Of a DNA stretch of 64,000 nt, positions 48,834 through 60,100 are shown piece by piece (position 1 is the first letter of the stretch; each line of letters begins with the position of its first letter). The notes under the pieces were generated by a model, which had not been told where the DNA came from, did not search any database, and worked only from the letters and a program-made list of their open reading frames with translations. This DNA is from Pachypanchax playfairii (taxonomy: Eukaryota; Chordata; Actinopteri; Cyprinodontiformes; Aplocheilidae), in contig SSNP01000145.1 of assembly GCA_006937955.1 (NCBI GenBank), positions 1,108,600 through 1,172,599 on the forward strand. Reading direction: 5' to 3'. Position numbers and translations under genes: made by a program.

Positions 48834-49464
48834 GTTTTTACATCACATGACTCACCTCGGGACTTCCTGATTAGGCCAAATCTTGGTAACGCGCCACTAT
48901 TTTTGCTTTTAAATTGCCCCTTAAACATGCGCAGCTTTATCTTTAAGGAAAACTACTGTGGAAATATGATAATTGCTGATAGTATTATTTTTGAAATCGT
49001 GTGTGTGAATTAAGACGTGCTTTTCGTGCATCATATTTATGAAAAATGACTTCATTTCCCATAATACAATGCGAATTTTCAATCTTCATTGCAGAGAAGA
49101 GAGAAAGAAAGAAGATCAAACTCCGTACAAATATTTCGGGTATTATTTTGTTTTGCAGAAGGTTTTATTAGTTTAATGTATATTTTTTTCACTTTATATA
49201 TTGGCGGTTGACCAATGCTACAAAGTTTTTTTTTCCACATTTCAATTTTTAATGTTTTCGCAGTATTTTTAACACAATAGACTTCCAAATTTACGAGTTG
49301 TTAGTGAGTCATCTGTTTAATATACGAGCTTTGACAGTCCGGACGCCATGCAGGTTGCTGTTAATCTTTTAGCTAGCTGTCATTTAAACCTTGTAGGTCA
49401 CATTTTAACATGAACATGACTTGACTGTAGAGCTTCAGCAGGTCTGTCCAGTTCTCCAGACCAG
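48834..49464. promoter_or_regulatory. Head-to-head promoter interval of vps35l and zdhhc16, with a possible zdhhc16 leader exon
   Basis: The vps35l leader runs right from 48833. A plus-strand stretch at about 49330-49464 ends in a good donor (AGACCAG|gtaaag) and could be the non-coding first exon of zdhhc16, whose coding exon is preceded by an acceptor (tgtctgaaag) at 51747. No TATA box was recognised. Inferred from position and splice signals. Confidence 0.38.
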
Positions 49465-49728
49465 GTAAAGTCAGGTACCTGTCAAGTTTAGTCATTTAAA
49501 TATGTATTTTTTATCTGTAAAAACACCGAATACCGGTGTGTTTGAAGCTAGCTGCTTGTTACCCGAGTCTGTGAAGGTGTTGTAATTGTGTCTCCATCCT
49601 AATCGATCTAAAGGTGATCGATCATGTTGTGGCAGAACATTGATAGTAATTATCTTGAAACGTTGTTGGAGTGCTGTGTGGCAAATTTCTTCATGTTATT
49701 GAGAAGTGAAGATAAATAATATCAAACA

Positions 49729-50060
49729 TACTGTGCAAAAGTCTTGAACCATCCATCATTTCACAACATTTTACTTCCAAAAATTAGTTTAATCGTTTAA
49801 AGAGTTTTTGATCAAAATTCAAGTGTTTGTGTGTGTGTACGTGTGTCATTCAGAAATAAAAAAGCTAAAACTCAGTCAGGTCAGGAGCAAATTATTTGAA
49901 GGAAGAAGTGCAAAATCTGCATTTTCAGTCTGTTCAAATAGTCTGATGTTTTTTTTTTGTAACTTTTTAATTTCTTCACTCTGATCCACAAAGACTTCTG
50001 AGACAGTGGCATTTTTCAGCAGGTAAATTGATGAGGCCTACATTTTTACTGTTTTTACTG
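49729..50060. repeat. Decayed interspersed repeat (actgtgcaaaagtcttg family)
   Basis: Begins atactgtgcaaaagtcttga, followed by a GT run, ggagcaaattatttgaagga and agacagtggcatttttcagc, in the order I remember from an abundant fish repeat. The mirrored right end was not found, so the copy is truncated. It lies in the presumed first intron of zdhhc16. Class not determined. Confidence 0.45.
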
Positions 50061-51747
50061 TGTCTCGCTTCAGGGTGCGTCAATTCACATTTTAATGACT
50101 TGATTATTTATCATAATTAAATAATTATGGGCTCAAAATAGTGTTTGAAACAGTGAAATTTCAGATAAATCTTCTCTCCTGCTACTTGCAGGGATGCAGC
50201 AATCCTCACATGTTAAATAATGTTATTAATAGTAGTGATAGTATTCTGTATTTGTCCACCTGAGTACATGTTCAACCAGTAATGCACCTTTACAAGCACA
50301 TTGAACAGTTCTTTGCACTCTGTTTTTCTTTGACATGATTCTTATTCTCGAGCACATACATTGAAAAAACTGAGCTCAAATTGTATTTCTGCTCTTATAT
50401 CATCATAAAACTATATTTTAAAACTCTAACAAACTCTGGGTGAGATAGAAGCTCCGCCCCCTCGCTCTGACCCACTCAGACTCTGAGCACACAAAGAAAG
50501 TGATGCTCAAATAGGAACATGCAAAATAAATTATTCAATTTTCATCAGTTTTTTTTCAACAGAACTAACGTTTTAGATCCAAGACGGTTAAATGATCCTT
50601 CCTGGATACAGATCTGTGATCTTACTCTTTATATTTGTGAAACAAAATAGACACCAGAACTCGGCACCTAATTAAATCAAATTTGTGCATTCTGCTGTGA
50701 AATGTGAAGCTCAGGAGAGTCATTAAGACACTACAGGCTCCAACTTGGAGAAAGTTGGTTAAATGTCAATTCCACTGAGGTTTTTCCAGCTGGAACATGA
50801 AAATATTTTCGTTTTTAAACTCGAGTTGATCAAAGAGGATCCAGATGCCACTAATTCATTCGGTTTTAATTAAAACAACCAAAATTCATGGACTTTTAGG
50901 ACATTTTTTTAACCCTGGAATTGAAACCACATCTATTCAGCTTTGTTTGACACAGTCATTCTTGTGTTTCTAATCTTTTGGTATTTAAACAGTCATTATG
51001 AGACAACAACACCTTCATGATGACTTTTCTTTTTTCTTTCTTTGAGTCTTTAATCCCTGCAGCCTGTTTTAGTGGAGAAAAACCTCATTCTTGTTGCATA
51101 ACTAGTCATTTTTCTGTCTTTTTGTCCTGTTTTCATGCCGATGAGCTCAGCTGTCTTGTTTTGCATCCTTCCTTATCAATACTGATCCATTTTGGAGCTC
51201 TAACGTGTAACTAATCCTCCGTTTAATGAAAGGATGCTTGAGGATCAGATGGCCATTTCATTTCTTTCTGAAGACATTCACGCGTTGCATTTCCGTCTTA
51301 CAGGGTTACCGCTCGGCTTCTCCGCTCTTAATTTCGTAGAAGTTTTTGGTCTACAGATCTGGCTTTGCCTCTGAATTATTAAAAGGAGAAGTGTGTTTGA
51401 TGGGGGCAGCTCTGTACCTGATAGCTCCTGTTCTCATTAGCTGTGATGGACAGATGTCCCAGATGGGATGCTGTCACCACACTTGACTGACTTCATTACT
51501 TTCTTGGAAAGTAAAAGCTGTTCTTGGCATCGCGAGCTGCCTCCTGTCTTGTATTAAAGTTTCAGTCTTCCTGTCAGCTCCTCTCTCGGTGCACCAGAAC
51601 TCCTCTGTGCTCTGGTTCTCCTGCAGCAGGAGAAGGATGGAGAACTCGGTTCTTGTCAGGCTCCGTTACGAGGAGTTGCTCTTTTATGCAGCCTGTGTTT
51701 CTAACTGCTGGTCGGTGATTCTGTGTGTTTGTTTGTGTCTGAAAGCC
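50061..51747 (+). other. Presumed first intron of zdhhc16, nothing recognised
   Basis: AT-rich, without convincing exons or RNA genes on either strand. ORFs of 64-65 codons here lack domain likeness. If the leader exon ends at 49464, this is intronic. Confidence 0.5.
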
Positions 51748-51777
51748 AAAGTGTTTCGGAGGGGCAGCGGCGGTGGC

Positions 51778-54728
51778 ATGCGTATGTGCAGCAGCTGGAG
51801 GTGGCAGCTCTCCCGGGCCGTGCGACTGGCTCTGCGCTGGTGCCGGCTGCGGAGTGGGAGTCAAAGTAGGGGCAGGATGATGGAGCTGTGGAGCTACAGC
51901 AAACTGCTGCTTCACTCTCTGTATTACAACTCGCTCACCAACTCAGACACCGTGCTGGACTGTGCGTTCGAACCCATCTATTGGATTGTGGACAACGTTA
52001 CCCGCTGGTTCGGAGTGGTAAGACCGACCCTCACTCGGTTCTACGCTCTTAACTTGTTGTAACTCAAGCATATCTTTTTTTCTCTTAACCTCCAGGTGTT
52101 TGTCTGCCTTGTTGTCCTGCTCACGTCCTCTGTTGTGGTCATAGTCTACCTGTTTGTCCTACCCACAATCCTCAGCACGTACCCAGTACACTGGATTGCC
52201 TGGCACCTCTGCTGCGGCCACTGGCTACTCGTCATGGTGGTCTTCCATTACTACAAGGCCACCACCACCTCCCCTGGACACCCACCCAAGGTATGCTGGG
52301 ATTCCCACGTCCTTCCAGCTCCTTCTCACACAGTACATCACTCCCAGATCATTCTGTTGAGATTTACCTGCTAATCTGAGCCCAGATTAGACTTTATTTA
52401 GTTCTGGACCGGGCCCAGCATTTCTGATACAGCTTTATTTATCAATTGATTTCAGGATAAACAGAATTTGCCTTCTGTTTCCATGTGTAAGAAGTGCATC
52501 ACACCGAAGCCTCCCAGGACGCACCACTGCAGCATCTGCAACCTGTGAGCTCACCTGAGTCCACCGCTGGAAGAACTTTACAAAAACCAGTTCTTTTCAG
52601 TCTCAGTTTAACGTTTCCTGTATGTTCCAGGTGTGTTCTGAAGATGGATCATCACTGTCGTATCCTTTTTATCCAGCACATTAAAACGGCTTCAGTTTCA
52701 GTCATTTAATTCTTCTCGCTCCGCTTGTTGTGCGTGTTTTACCTGAACGCGCGTCCAGCCTGGCTGAACAACTGCGTCGGCCACTTCAACCATCGCTACT
52801 TCTTCTCCTTCTGCCTCTACATGACCCTGGGCTGCATCTACTGCAGCATCAGCAGCAGGAACCTGTTTCTGGAGGCGTATGACGCTGTTGAGGTGAGTGT
52901 GCCGCCACATCAGCCTCAGGGTTTGTCAAGGCGTTAGCTAACCATGCCGCCATGTTTAACTGAACAGTATCTGGTAGTCGGTAGAATTTGAGCTCAAATG
53001 AAGAGAGAAACAGGAGACCTGAACATGATCCGTGTATTAAATCCACATCTGATAAGGATCTTAAACAAGCAGCAGCTAACGAGCTTTAGACTTTCAGTAT
53101 CAGTCAGACTTGAAGTTTCTGAGGAGATAATTCCATTAGTGTTAATCTGAAACTCTTAATTTGATCTAATCCCATCTGAAATTCTAATCTTTCAGACATC
53201 AGCTTGACAGCAGAAGACTCCAAAATCATGTTTCCTGTTTGTTTCAGAGTTACTTCCAGATCCCCCCACCTGACTACAGCTTGAGAGAAAGCACTGCTCA
53301 TAAGTGCATCATCTTCCTCTGGGTTCTGACCAGGTGAGCAGAACACACACAGTTCACTGCATCACAACGGGAGCTCACGCCATAACGTGTCCCTGCTCTG
53401 GATCTGTAGCTCAGTCGCTGTTGCTCTGGGAGGACTCACCCTCTGGCATGTCAAGCTCATCGGCAGAGGCGAGACCAGCGTGGAGCGCCACATCAACCGC
53501 AAAGAGACCAAACGGCTGAGGGAGATGGGAAAGGTACGTCCTCTACGGTAGAACGTCATCAGGGATGCTGGGAAACACAGTTCGTCCGTCTGTCCATGTG
53601 TCCATCCATCCATGCATCCGTCCATGCATCCATCCATTTATCCGTCCATTCGTCCGTCCATGCGTCCGTCTATGCATCCGTCCATGCGTCCGTCCATGCA
53701 TCTGTCCATGCATCCATCCATGCATCTATCCGTTCATTCATCCATCCATGCATCTATCCGTCCATGCATCTGTCCATGCATCCGTCCATGCATCCGTCCA
53801 TTCATCCATCCATGCATCCGTCCTTGCATCCATCCATGCATCTGTCCATGCATCCGTCCATGCATCCGTCCATGCATCTATCCGTCCATGCATCCATCCA
53901 TCCATTCATCCGTCCATGCATCCATCCATGCGTCTGTCCATGCATCTGTCCATGCGTCCGTCCATGCGTCCGTCCATGCGCCTGTCCATCCATGCATCCG
54001 TCCATGCATCTATCCATGCATCCGTCCATTCATCCATCCATGCATCCGTCCATGCATCCGTCCATGCGTCCGTCCATGCATCCATCCATGCATCTATCCG
54101 TCCATGCATCCATCCATGCATCTATCCGTCCATTCATCCATCCATGCATCCATCCATCCATTCATCCGTCCATGCATCCGTCCATGCATCTGTCCATGCA
54201 TCCGTCCATTCATTCATCCGTCCATGCATCCATCCATGCATGAATGAATGAATGTTGTTTAATGTGCTGTAGTTAGAAGAAGCTAAGATAAAGTTATGGT
54301 TCTCATGAAGAGCCTCAGTTTAAAGAAACAGACTTTAATCCCGACTGGATTAATGAGGTACTGAAGGCCAGACTGATCGGACCCCCTTCAAATCCAGTCT
54401 CAGATTTCTTGCCACTTGTAAGATCTTTGCTCTCAGTGAATGTTTGAAAACAGAGACTGTTTGTTTGTTTTCCTCTGTAGGTGTTCAGAAATCCTCACCA
54501 TCGTGGTAGAATAAACAACTGGAAGTTGTTTTTTGGCGTCGAGACAAGAGCGTGAGTTTGAAGCTTTTATGTTTCCTGGACTCTTCAGGTGGATTTTAGA
54601 TATTTATTGTACTTTCTTTCCTCAGTCACTGGTTCAAACGGGTCCTTCTACCCTCCAGTCATCCTCCCAGTGGAGACGGCATCGTGTGGGACTGTACCTA
54701 CAACCAGAGAGACCCCATGGCCGTCTGA
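51778..54728 (+). CDS. zdhhc16: Palmitoyltransferase ZDHHC16, complete
   Basis: ER/Golgi S-acyltransferase that attaches palmitate to substrate cysteines. Nine coding exons: 51778-52017, 52096-52290, 52456-52544, 52631-52659, 52759-52892, 53248-53333, 53410-53533, 54481-54551, 54626-54728; 1071 nt, 356 aa. Seen: LDCAFEPIYWIVDNVTRWFG; membrane segments at about 81-103 and 113-133; a Cys-rich domain CKKC..KPPRTHHCSIC; catalytic DHHC at 181-184, followed by PWLNNCVGHFNHRYFFSF; two more membrane segments (FCLYMTLGCIYCSI and FLWVLTSSVAVALGGLTLW); then RGETSVERHINRKE, a family hallmark; and the C-terminus DPMAV as in human ZDHHC16. The 29-nt exon 4 carries the DHHC. Leu175 stands where Arg is usual (HCSICNRCVL). 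An in-frame ATG two codons on, or one upstream at 51637, could also be used. Fish paralogue a/b unresolved. Confidence 0.93.
53582..54254. repeat. CATC-type tetranucleotide minisatellite in zdhhc16 intron 8
   Basis: About 670 bases of variants of CATC, GTC and ATGC arranged mostly as catgcatccgtc and catgcatccatc units, with higher-order blocks of about 12-24 bases, ending in a TGAATGAATG patch. The three plus-strand frames stay open for more than 200 codons each because the units contain no stop triplet; these are not genes. Likely length-variable between individuals. Confidence 0.95.
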
Positions 54729-55553
54729 CCTCTGACCTGTTATTACTAATATATTACATATCAAAGCTGACGTGTATATTTACTGCACAAGCGCTGATGG
54801 GTTGTTCCTCTCTGAGCCGGTGTGGCTCTGATTCAACACAGGAACCAAATCTAATCTGAGTTTAGTCATCATTTCTCCCAGAGTTCGTGTAATCTGTGAC
54901 TGTGCTGCTGCTGGTTGGCATCTTAGTCCAACCTGAGCATCACTTCAACCAAAACAGAGTCGGTGATACGGAGGTGTGTTTGATCAGGTGGTCTGAAAAC
55001 CTGAATGACTATAAACTATAAAACTGGTTTGGTTTTAATCTGAAAACATGTTCCATTCTGATGGTTAATCCTGAGTGATGGTTCAGATCTTTTGGAAACG
55101 GGTTTCTTATAAAACTATATATATCTGAGGTGTTTCTTTAAACCTGCTGCAGTTTATTTATCGCTGCTGTCAGTGATGAAGAATCCAGATTAATGTGGGT
55201 CGAGACGACAAAATAAGATTTTGTATTATTAGAACTTTTGTAACGAGTGTCTTATTTAAGTAATTTGTTTACAGCTGTGCACATTTACAACAAGATACTG
55301 TTGCGATGTGAGCTCATGGTGGTGAAATGTTCTGGTGCCAAAGAGGATGAACACACACACACAGAGCTTCTCATGCTTTCAGATATTTGTTCAACTCTGT
55401 TTTTAGAAATGATGTCGTGTGGATTATTTGGTGGTTCTAAATCACACTGTGAAAAGTGAATCTAAACTTCTGTTGAATATTTTTATGAGCCGTTTATGAA
55501 ACGTGATGTAATCAGTAACCAATAGGAGCTGTGCTCTGGTCTGTTTTCTTTTT

Positions 55554-55559
55554 AATAAA
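55554..55559 (+). terminator. zdhhc16: Polyadenylation signal, zdhhc16
   Basis: AATAAA about 825 bases after the zdhhc16 stop codon, with a T-rich stretch downstream. Confidence 0.6.
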
Positions 55560-55635
55560 ACCTTCTTCCTGGTTAGTTTGTTTATTTTCAGGTTATACTC
55601 AGAAAAAAATACACGGCTTTTAGTATAAATTCCAT

Positions 55636-55641
55636 TTTATT
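55636..55641 (-). terminator. mms19: Possible polyadenylation signal, mms19
   Basis: AATAAA on the minus strand, 1.5 kb after the mms19 stop codon and facing the zdhhc16 signal about 80 bases away. It is the clearest minus-strand hexamer I found in the interval, so the mms19 3' UTR may be long; tentative. Confidence 0.35.
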
Positions 55642-57151
55642 GACATAAGTTAGATATTAAACGCGGTTTATTTCCTTGGCAAAAGTAGATGAAGTTTCAC
55701 AGAAATAACTGGGTAGAACAATCAACACATCATGTCTGTTCACTGATTGGTCTAAAAGCACATTAATGTCTGATTATTTATGTGAAATGATTTTCTGTCA
55801 GATTTGCTTGAAACTCGTGACCTTGTGTACAAACGGGACACTGACACGTTCACATTCTTCCATTTGAGAACAAACAGATTTCAGCTCTGATTTTACTGCA
55901 GATTTAAACATTCAGTGTAAATAAAGATTCCAGATTCTTACATGAGCTCAAATGTTTCACATTGAACTTTTGGAAACATGTTTTCAGGATGGTCACGTCA
56001 CGCATCTGATGGAAATGCAAACAAACTGCAACTATAGTGGAGATTTTCTTGTAATTTAGACGCAACGTTTTAACAGATTACACCTCATTTCAATCACAAT
56101 CTGAGGGATTCAACTTCTCACACATGGAAACTAGATTTGGGTTTCCAGAAACCGGGACAGTTCTGAGAAAACATCTGAACAGGTTCAACATTCGATGGGA
56201 CCAGGTGGCGTCAGTGTCACCTTGCATCAAGAAAGGTGTTCTCCATGTGCACGTTTCCTCCCACAGATGATAAAAACGTGCACGTTAAACTGACTGGATG
56301 TGTGAGTAGCTGTGCATCTCTACGCGGCCCTCTGATCGATACACCTGTCCAGGTGTAACCCCGCCTCTCGTGCGTGAAAATGGATGGTTATTTAAACTTC
56401 CAGTGACACGCTTTAGACATTTTAGACAGGAACATTTGCACGATTGTTGCGATGCGTTTGCAGCGACATCACATGCGCAATATGAATCAAATAGATTTAA
56501 AACATGACCAGAAAGTTTGGCACGATTCCAACTGAAAACAAGCGTATTCACAACTTTGTGTCTCAACTCGCCTCCAGCAGCAGCCCAACGAGACACGAGC
56601 CTGTTCAGCTGTCAGCGAGTGACAAGTCACGTGACGCTGCCTCAACCCATCAGGTCCAAACAGTGAAGCTGTACTTGTGAACATCAGGACTTCTACATTA
56701 TTTACAAATAACTGCAGCTTCACTTGGTTTAATATTTCAGCTTGAAACATTCAAAAATCAACTTCCAACTTTGAAGATAAACCTTTGGAATCTCGTCACA
56801 GCTGTGAGATTGCAAATGTGCCCTTTTTCAAGTTTCGCTAGTTTAGCAGAAAACAACTTTGTTACTTGTTGTAAAAACAGGAAGCAGGTTGTTATAAACT
56901 CTGTTTAAGGCGGATCCTTTTAGTTTGGGGTCGATTAAACTTGTCTGTTATGAATCATTTAGCCATGTGGAGATGTGGGATGTTTGTGTCTGATGCCTGA
57001 TTTAGATCATTAATAAAACTAACTAGTCTAAACAGCTTCATTTATACAGGCGAGAGGTGCAGGAGGAGAGAGACGGCGCTGTGGAGGGGCTGCACCGCTA
57101 CTTGGTCCAGTTTTAGGCTCCTCCCAGTTCGGTTGTAGAAAACACATGACA

Positions 57152-60100
57152 TCATCTTCCTCCAGGACTTCCTAAGAGAAACCTAAGAGTGGATAAAGAC
57201 AAGTGTGTTACTGATGGAACTATGAACAGTTCTGAGTCTGGAACAGCAGAGTCTGATCCTCACCAGTTTCCACGGGCCTGGACCGCTTCTCGCCTCACCA
57301 GTCGCTTCTTGTCATCCAGAGGCTGCGCCAACACCCGGAGCACCCGTGCTCGAAATGGCAACACCTAAATCACATGGTGACATAAACATGTGACCCTCAG
57401 GTGAGAAGTTCAGGGTCCACCTAATCTTTTCTGAAAAACTCAAAAAAACTCGTTCACAGGTTTTACAGAAAAGTCTTGAACTGGTTAAACTTCAAGACGG
57501 AGCTGCTGGCGTGTGATTGGCTGAATCATGATTTGAGTTAGCGAGCAACTGAAACATCTGATAAACAGCTGAAACTAAAACTCAGCAAGAATCTGGATGT
57601 TTGATCACAGGAAGCAGATGTTTCATCTTTACTTGAACGATGGCTTTATGAAGTCGTACCTCGTGAGTAGGAAAATGGGAGAGAGCGTTGATGCACCGAA
57701 TGGAGGCGATCCGGATTTTCTGTAAAAGAAAAAACAAAAACACTAATTTTCCTCCTGAATTTTCACAGTAATCACAAGTACATTTACTCACTACTGCAGT
57801 GTAACATTATTATGTTTGTTTTGATAAACCAGAAGTGATTCATCATCATGTCATCTCTTCCTTCCATCTGAGCAGCTTCACAGCTGTTGGTCGGTTTCTG
57901 TTTTCCTCATCAACATGTGACACACTGTTATACGGGTCTCGTTAGCTGCCAGCTGGAGCGCGTATCACGGCTCGGGTAGCGTGTTTAAAGCTGATGAGGA
58001 AAACTTTGTTGTTGTTAGAAAATGTTCTGAACTCGGCATCCTGCAGGTTTTTTAGCTTGCTTAGAAAGAGCTACACTTTGAAACATGCCCACCCGACTGC
58101 TTGACGTCACGTTGCTGTGGTGTCTGAACACGGGACCAAACAAATACCTGATGCTGGTATCGGTACGTCCCTGTTTCCATCTCATATCAACAGGAAGTGA
58201 CAGTAACTTGGACTCACCATGTCTGGACTGCAGACCAGAACCAGCAACCTGTTGACCAAAGCCTCCAGCTGCTGTATGAGGACTTGTGGCGGGTTCATGA
58301 GGACAGGTTCCAGGCAGGACAGCGTGGACAGCTGGACGCCATGATCAGGACACGTTAACCCCTCCAGCAGCAGCGAAAGCAGCTGAACAGAGAAACATCA
58401 ACACTTATTATTTATCTGGTTTCTTCAAAGAAACTAAAGCTGATGCATGAAACTCACCGCTGGCAGCTCAGAGACTTGGACCTGCTTCGGCAGCTTGTTC
58501 ACTATGTTGGACAGAGCCTTCAGGTAGTTGGGCTTCTTCTCTGTAGGACAGAAAAAAGGAGATTAAAGCCCGTGTAAAGTAACAACAAATGTGTGTTCTG
58601 AGTTTGTCACTGCACAGGAATATTAGTTATTAGTCATCCAGCCAAACTTGAATGATTAAAAACACTGTGAAGCATATGAAATTTGGTTACAAAATAATGA
58701 AAAAAGGATGAGTTTTCTCTGCTCTGAGACGCTGGGGGCGTGTCCGCTGCAGGCGCTGAAACCTGTCTGTCTCATCCTCTAGCAGCACCTCCTTCTCTTC
58801 CCCACATCACTGCATTTCCTCTGTTTCTGAGTTCCGGCTGGTTCGTTAAGTTTGAGGTTCTACCCACATGTAAAACTGCTTTTGCATCGCTGCTTTTTGA
58901 GGAGTTGAAATATTTCCACACAACCGCAGTGCTTCAGACTTGTTGATCAGTGAAGGAGCGGAATGTGCTGCTACGCCATTCTGAGCTTTGTTTAGCATAT
59001 GAAGGCAGCAGGTGGCAGAAGTAGCTCCTACCTATCATGCTGGTTTAGTTACTGTCTACTGTGTGGCTCCTCTGCACAAAATCCACCCAAAGCTTTTTCA
59101 GACGGTCGTCCCTCGGATGAAGGAGCGGGAAAACCACTGAAGCTACCGCACTGTACGGTTTTATATGACGAGAGCAGCAGGGGGCGGGGTTATCCCTTTT
59201 AGACCCGCCCATAAAATCCTGAAACAGAAAACTCTTGAAACGCAATTTGAAGGCTAGCTCCACAATTCAGTTTTTAATTGTTGGGAGGTTTTTCACATGT
59301 TTAGAACATTTATTATGTTTATAATGTGGTTAGAAGAAAATAGCAGAATTCCCTTTACACGGTCTTTAATGCTGAAACTGCACCGATGAAGCAGCGAGTC
59401 TTCTGTCCTACCTTGCGGCGCAGCGTTGAAGCCTTGAACCAGCTTGGCTGAATTCTCGCTGAAAAAGCGTTGGCGGTACATGATGCGAACGTCAGCATGA
59501 CAGCTGCGGTTCAGCACGTCGGGGGAGTCGCTCATCAGCAGCGAGAAGCTGTCTGCCGCCATTGGACCCAGATTGGGATCATCGAGCAGAGCAAAGAGCT
59601 GCACAGTGTGGTTAAAAGGTTAAAACCATAAAACACGACGTGGAGAGAAAACCACTTGGACTTTTCTTTACCTTGTTGGTTAAAACTGTGGACAGCGGGT
59701 GGTACCGCAGGAGCAGAGCCTTGGCAACCTGGACACAACAGCAACAGGTAAACATGTACCCTGTTAGAGCAAGTTATGTTAGTCAATTACAACACATGAA
59801 ATGTTTCAGCATCACTTTTATCAACAAACCGACTGATCCAATAAAAAGTCTTTGATTTTCCTCTCGACTCGTATTCAGCTGCAGGTTTCCTTCCAGGAAG
59901 CGTCTGTCCCGTTACCAGGTGCAGCTTTTAGGTGAACTGGTTCACAGATTATTTTTAAAGGACTGGATTAAATTCAGACAGATTAGAGGTTTCGATCGAT
60001 TATCCAGCTGACGGATTAAATCGACTAATACTTGCTCCTTTTGAAAGACTCTGCAGTCAGCTGTTCCTGTTCAAATGTACCTGATTACCAAGATGTCCAG

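Larger units (their letters stand above)
54729..57151. other. zdhhc16 / mms19 tail-to-tail interval
   Basis: The zdhhc16 3' UTR runs to about 55575. The rest is either a long mms19 3' UTR reaching the minus-strand hexamer at 55641 or unassigned spacer. No further gene was recognised; a 103-codon minus ORF near 56.4 kb lacks any domain. Confidence 0.55.

Noticed and set aside
53565..54251. Three overlapping plus-strand ORFs of more than 200 codons made of MHPSIHPSVHAS-like repeats
   Set aside because: They are read-through of the CATC minisatellite, whose units have no stop codon in any forward frame; they lie in a zdhhc16 intron and all three frames are open at once.
56285..56750. Minus-strand ORFs of 87-103 codons between zdhhc16 and mms19
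   Set aside because: No domain likeness, no in-phase splice partners and not part of the mms19 reading, which ends at 57152.
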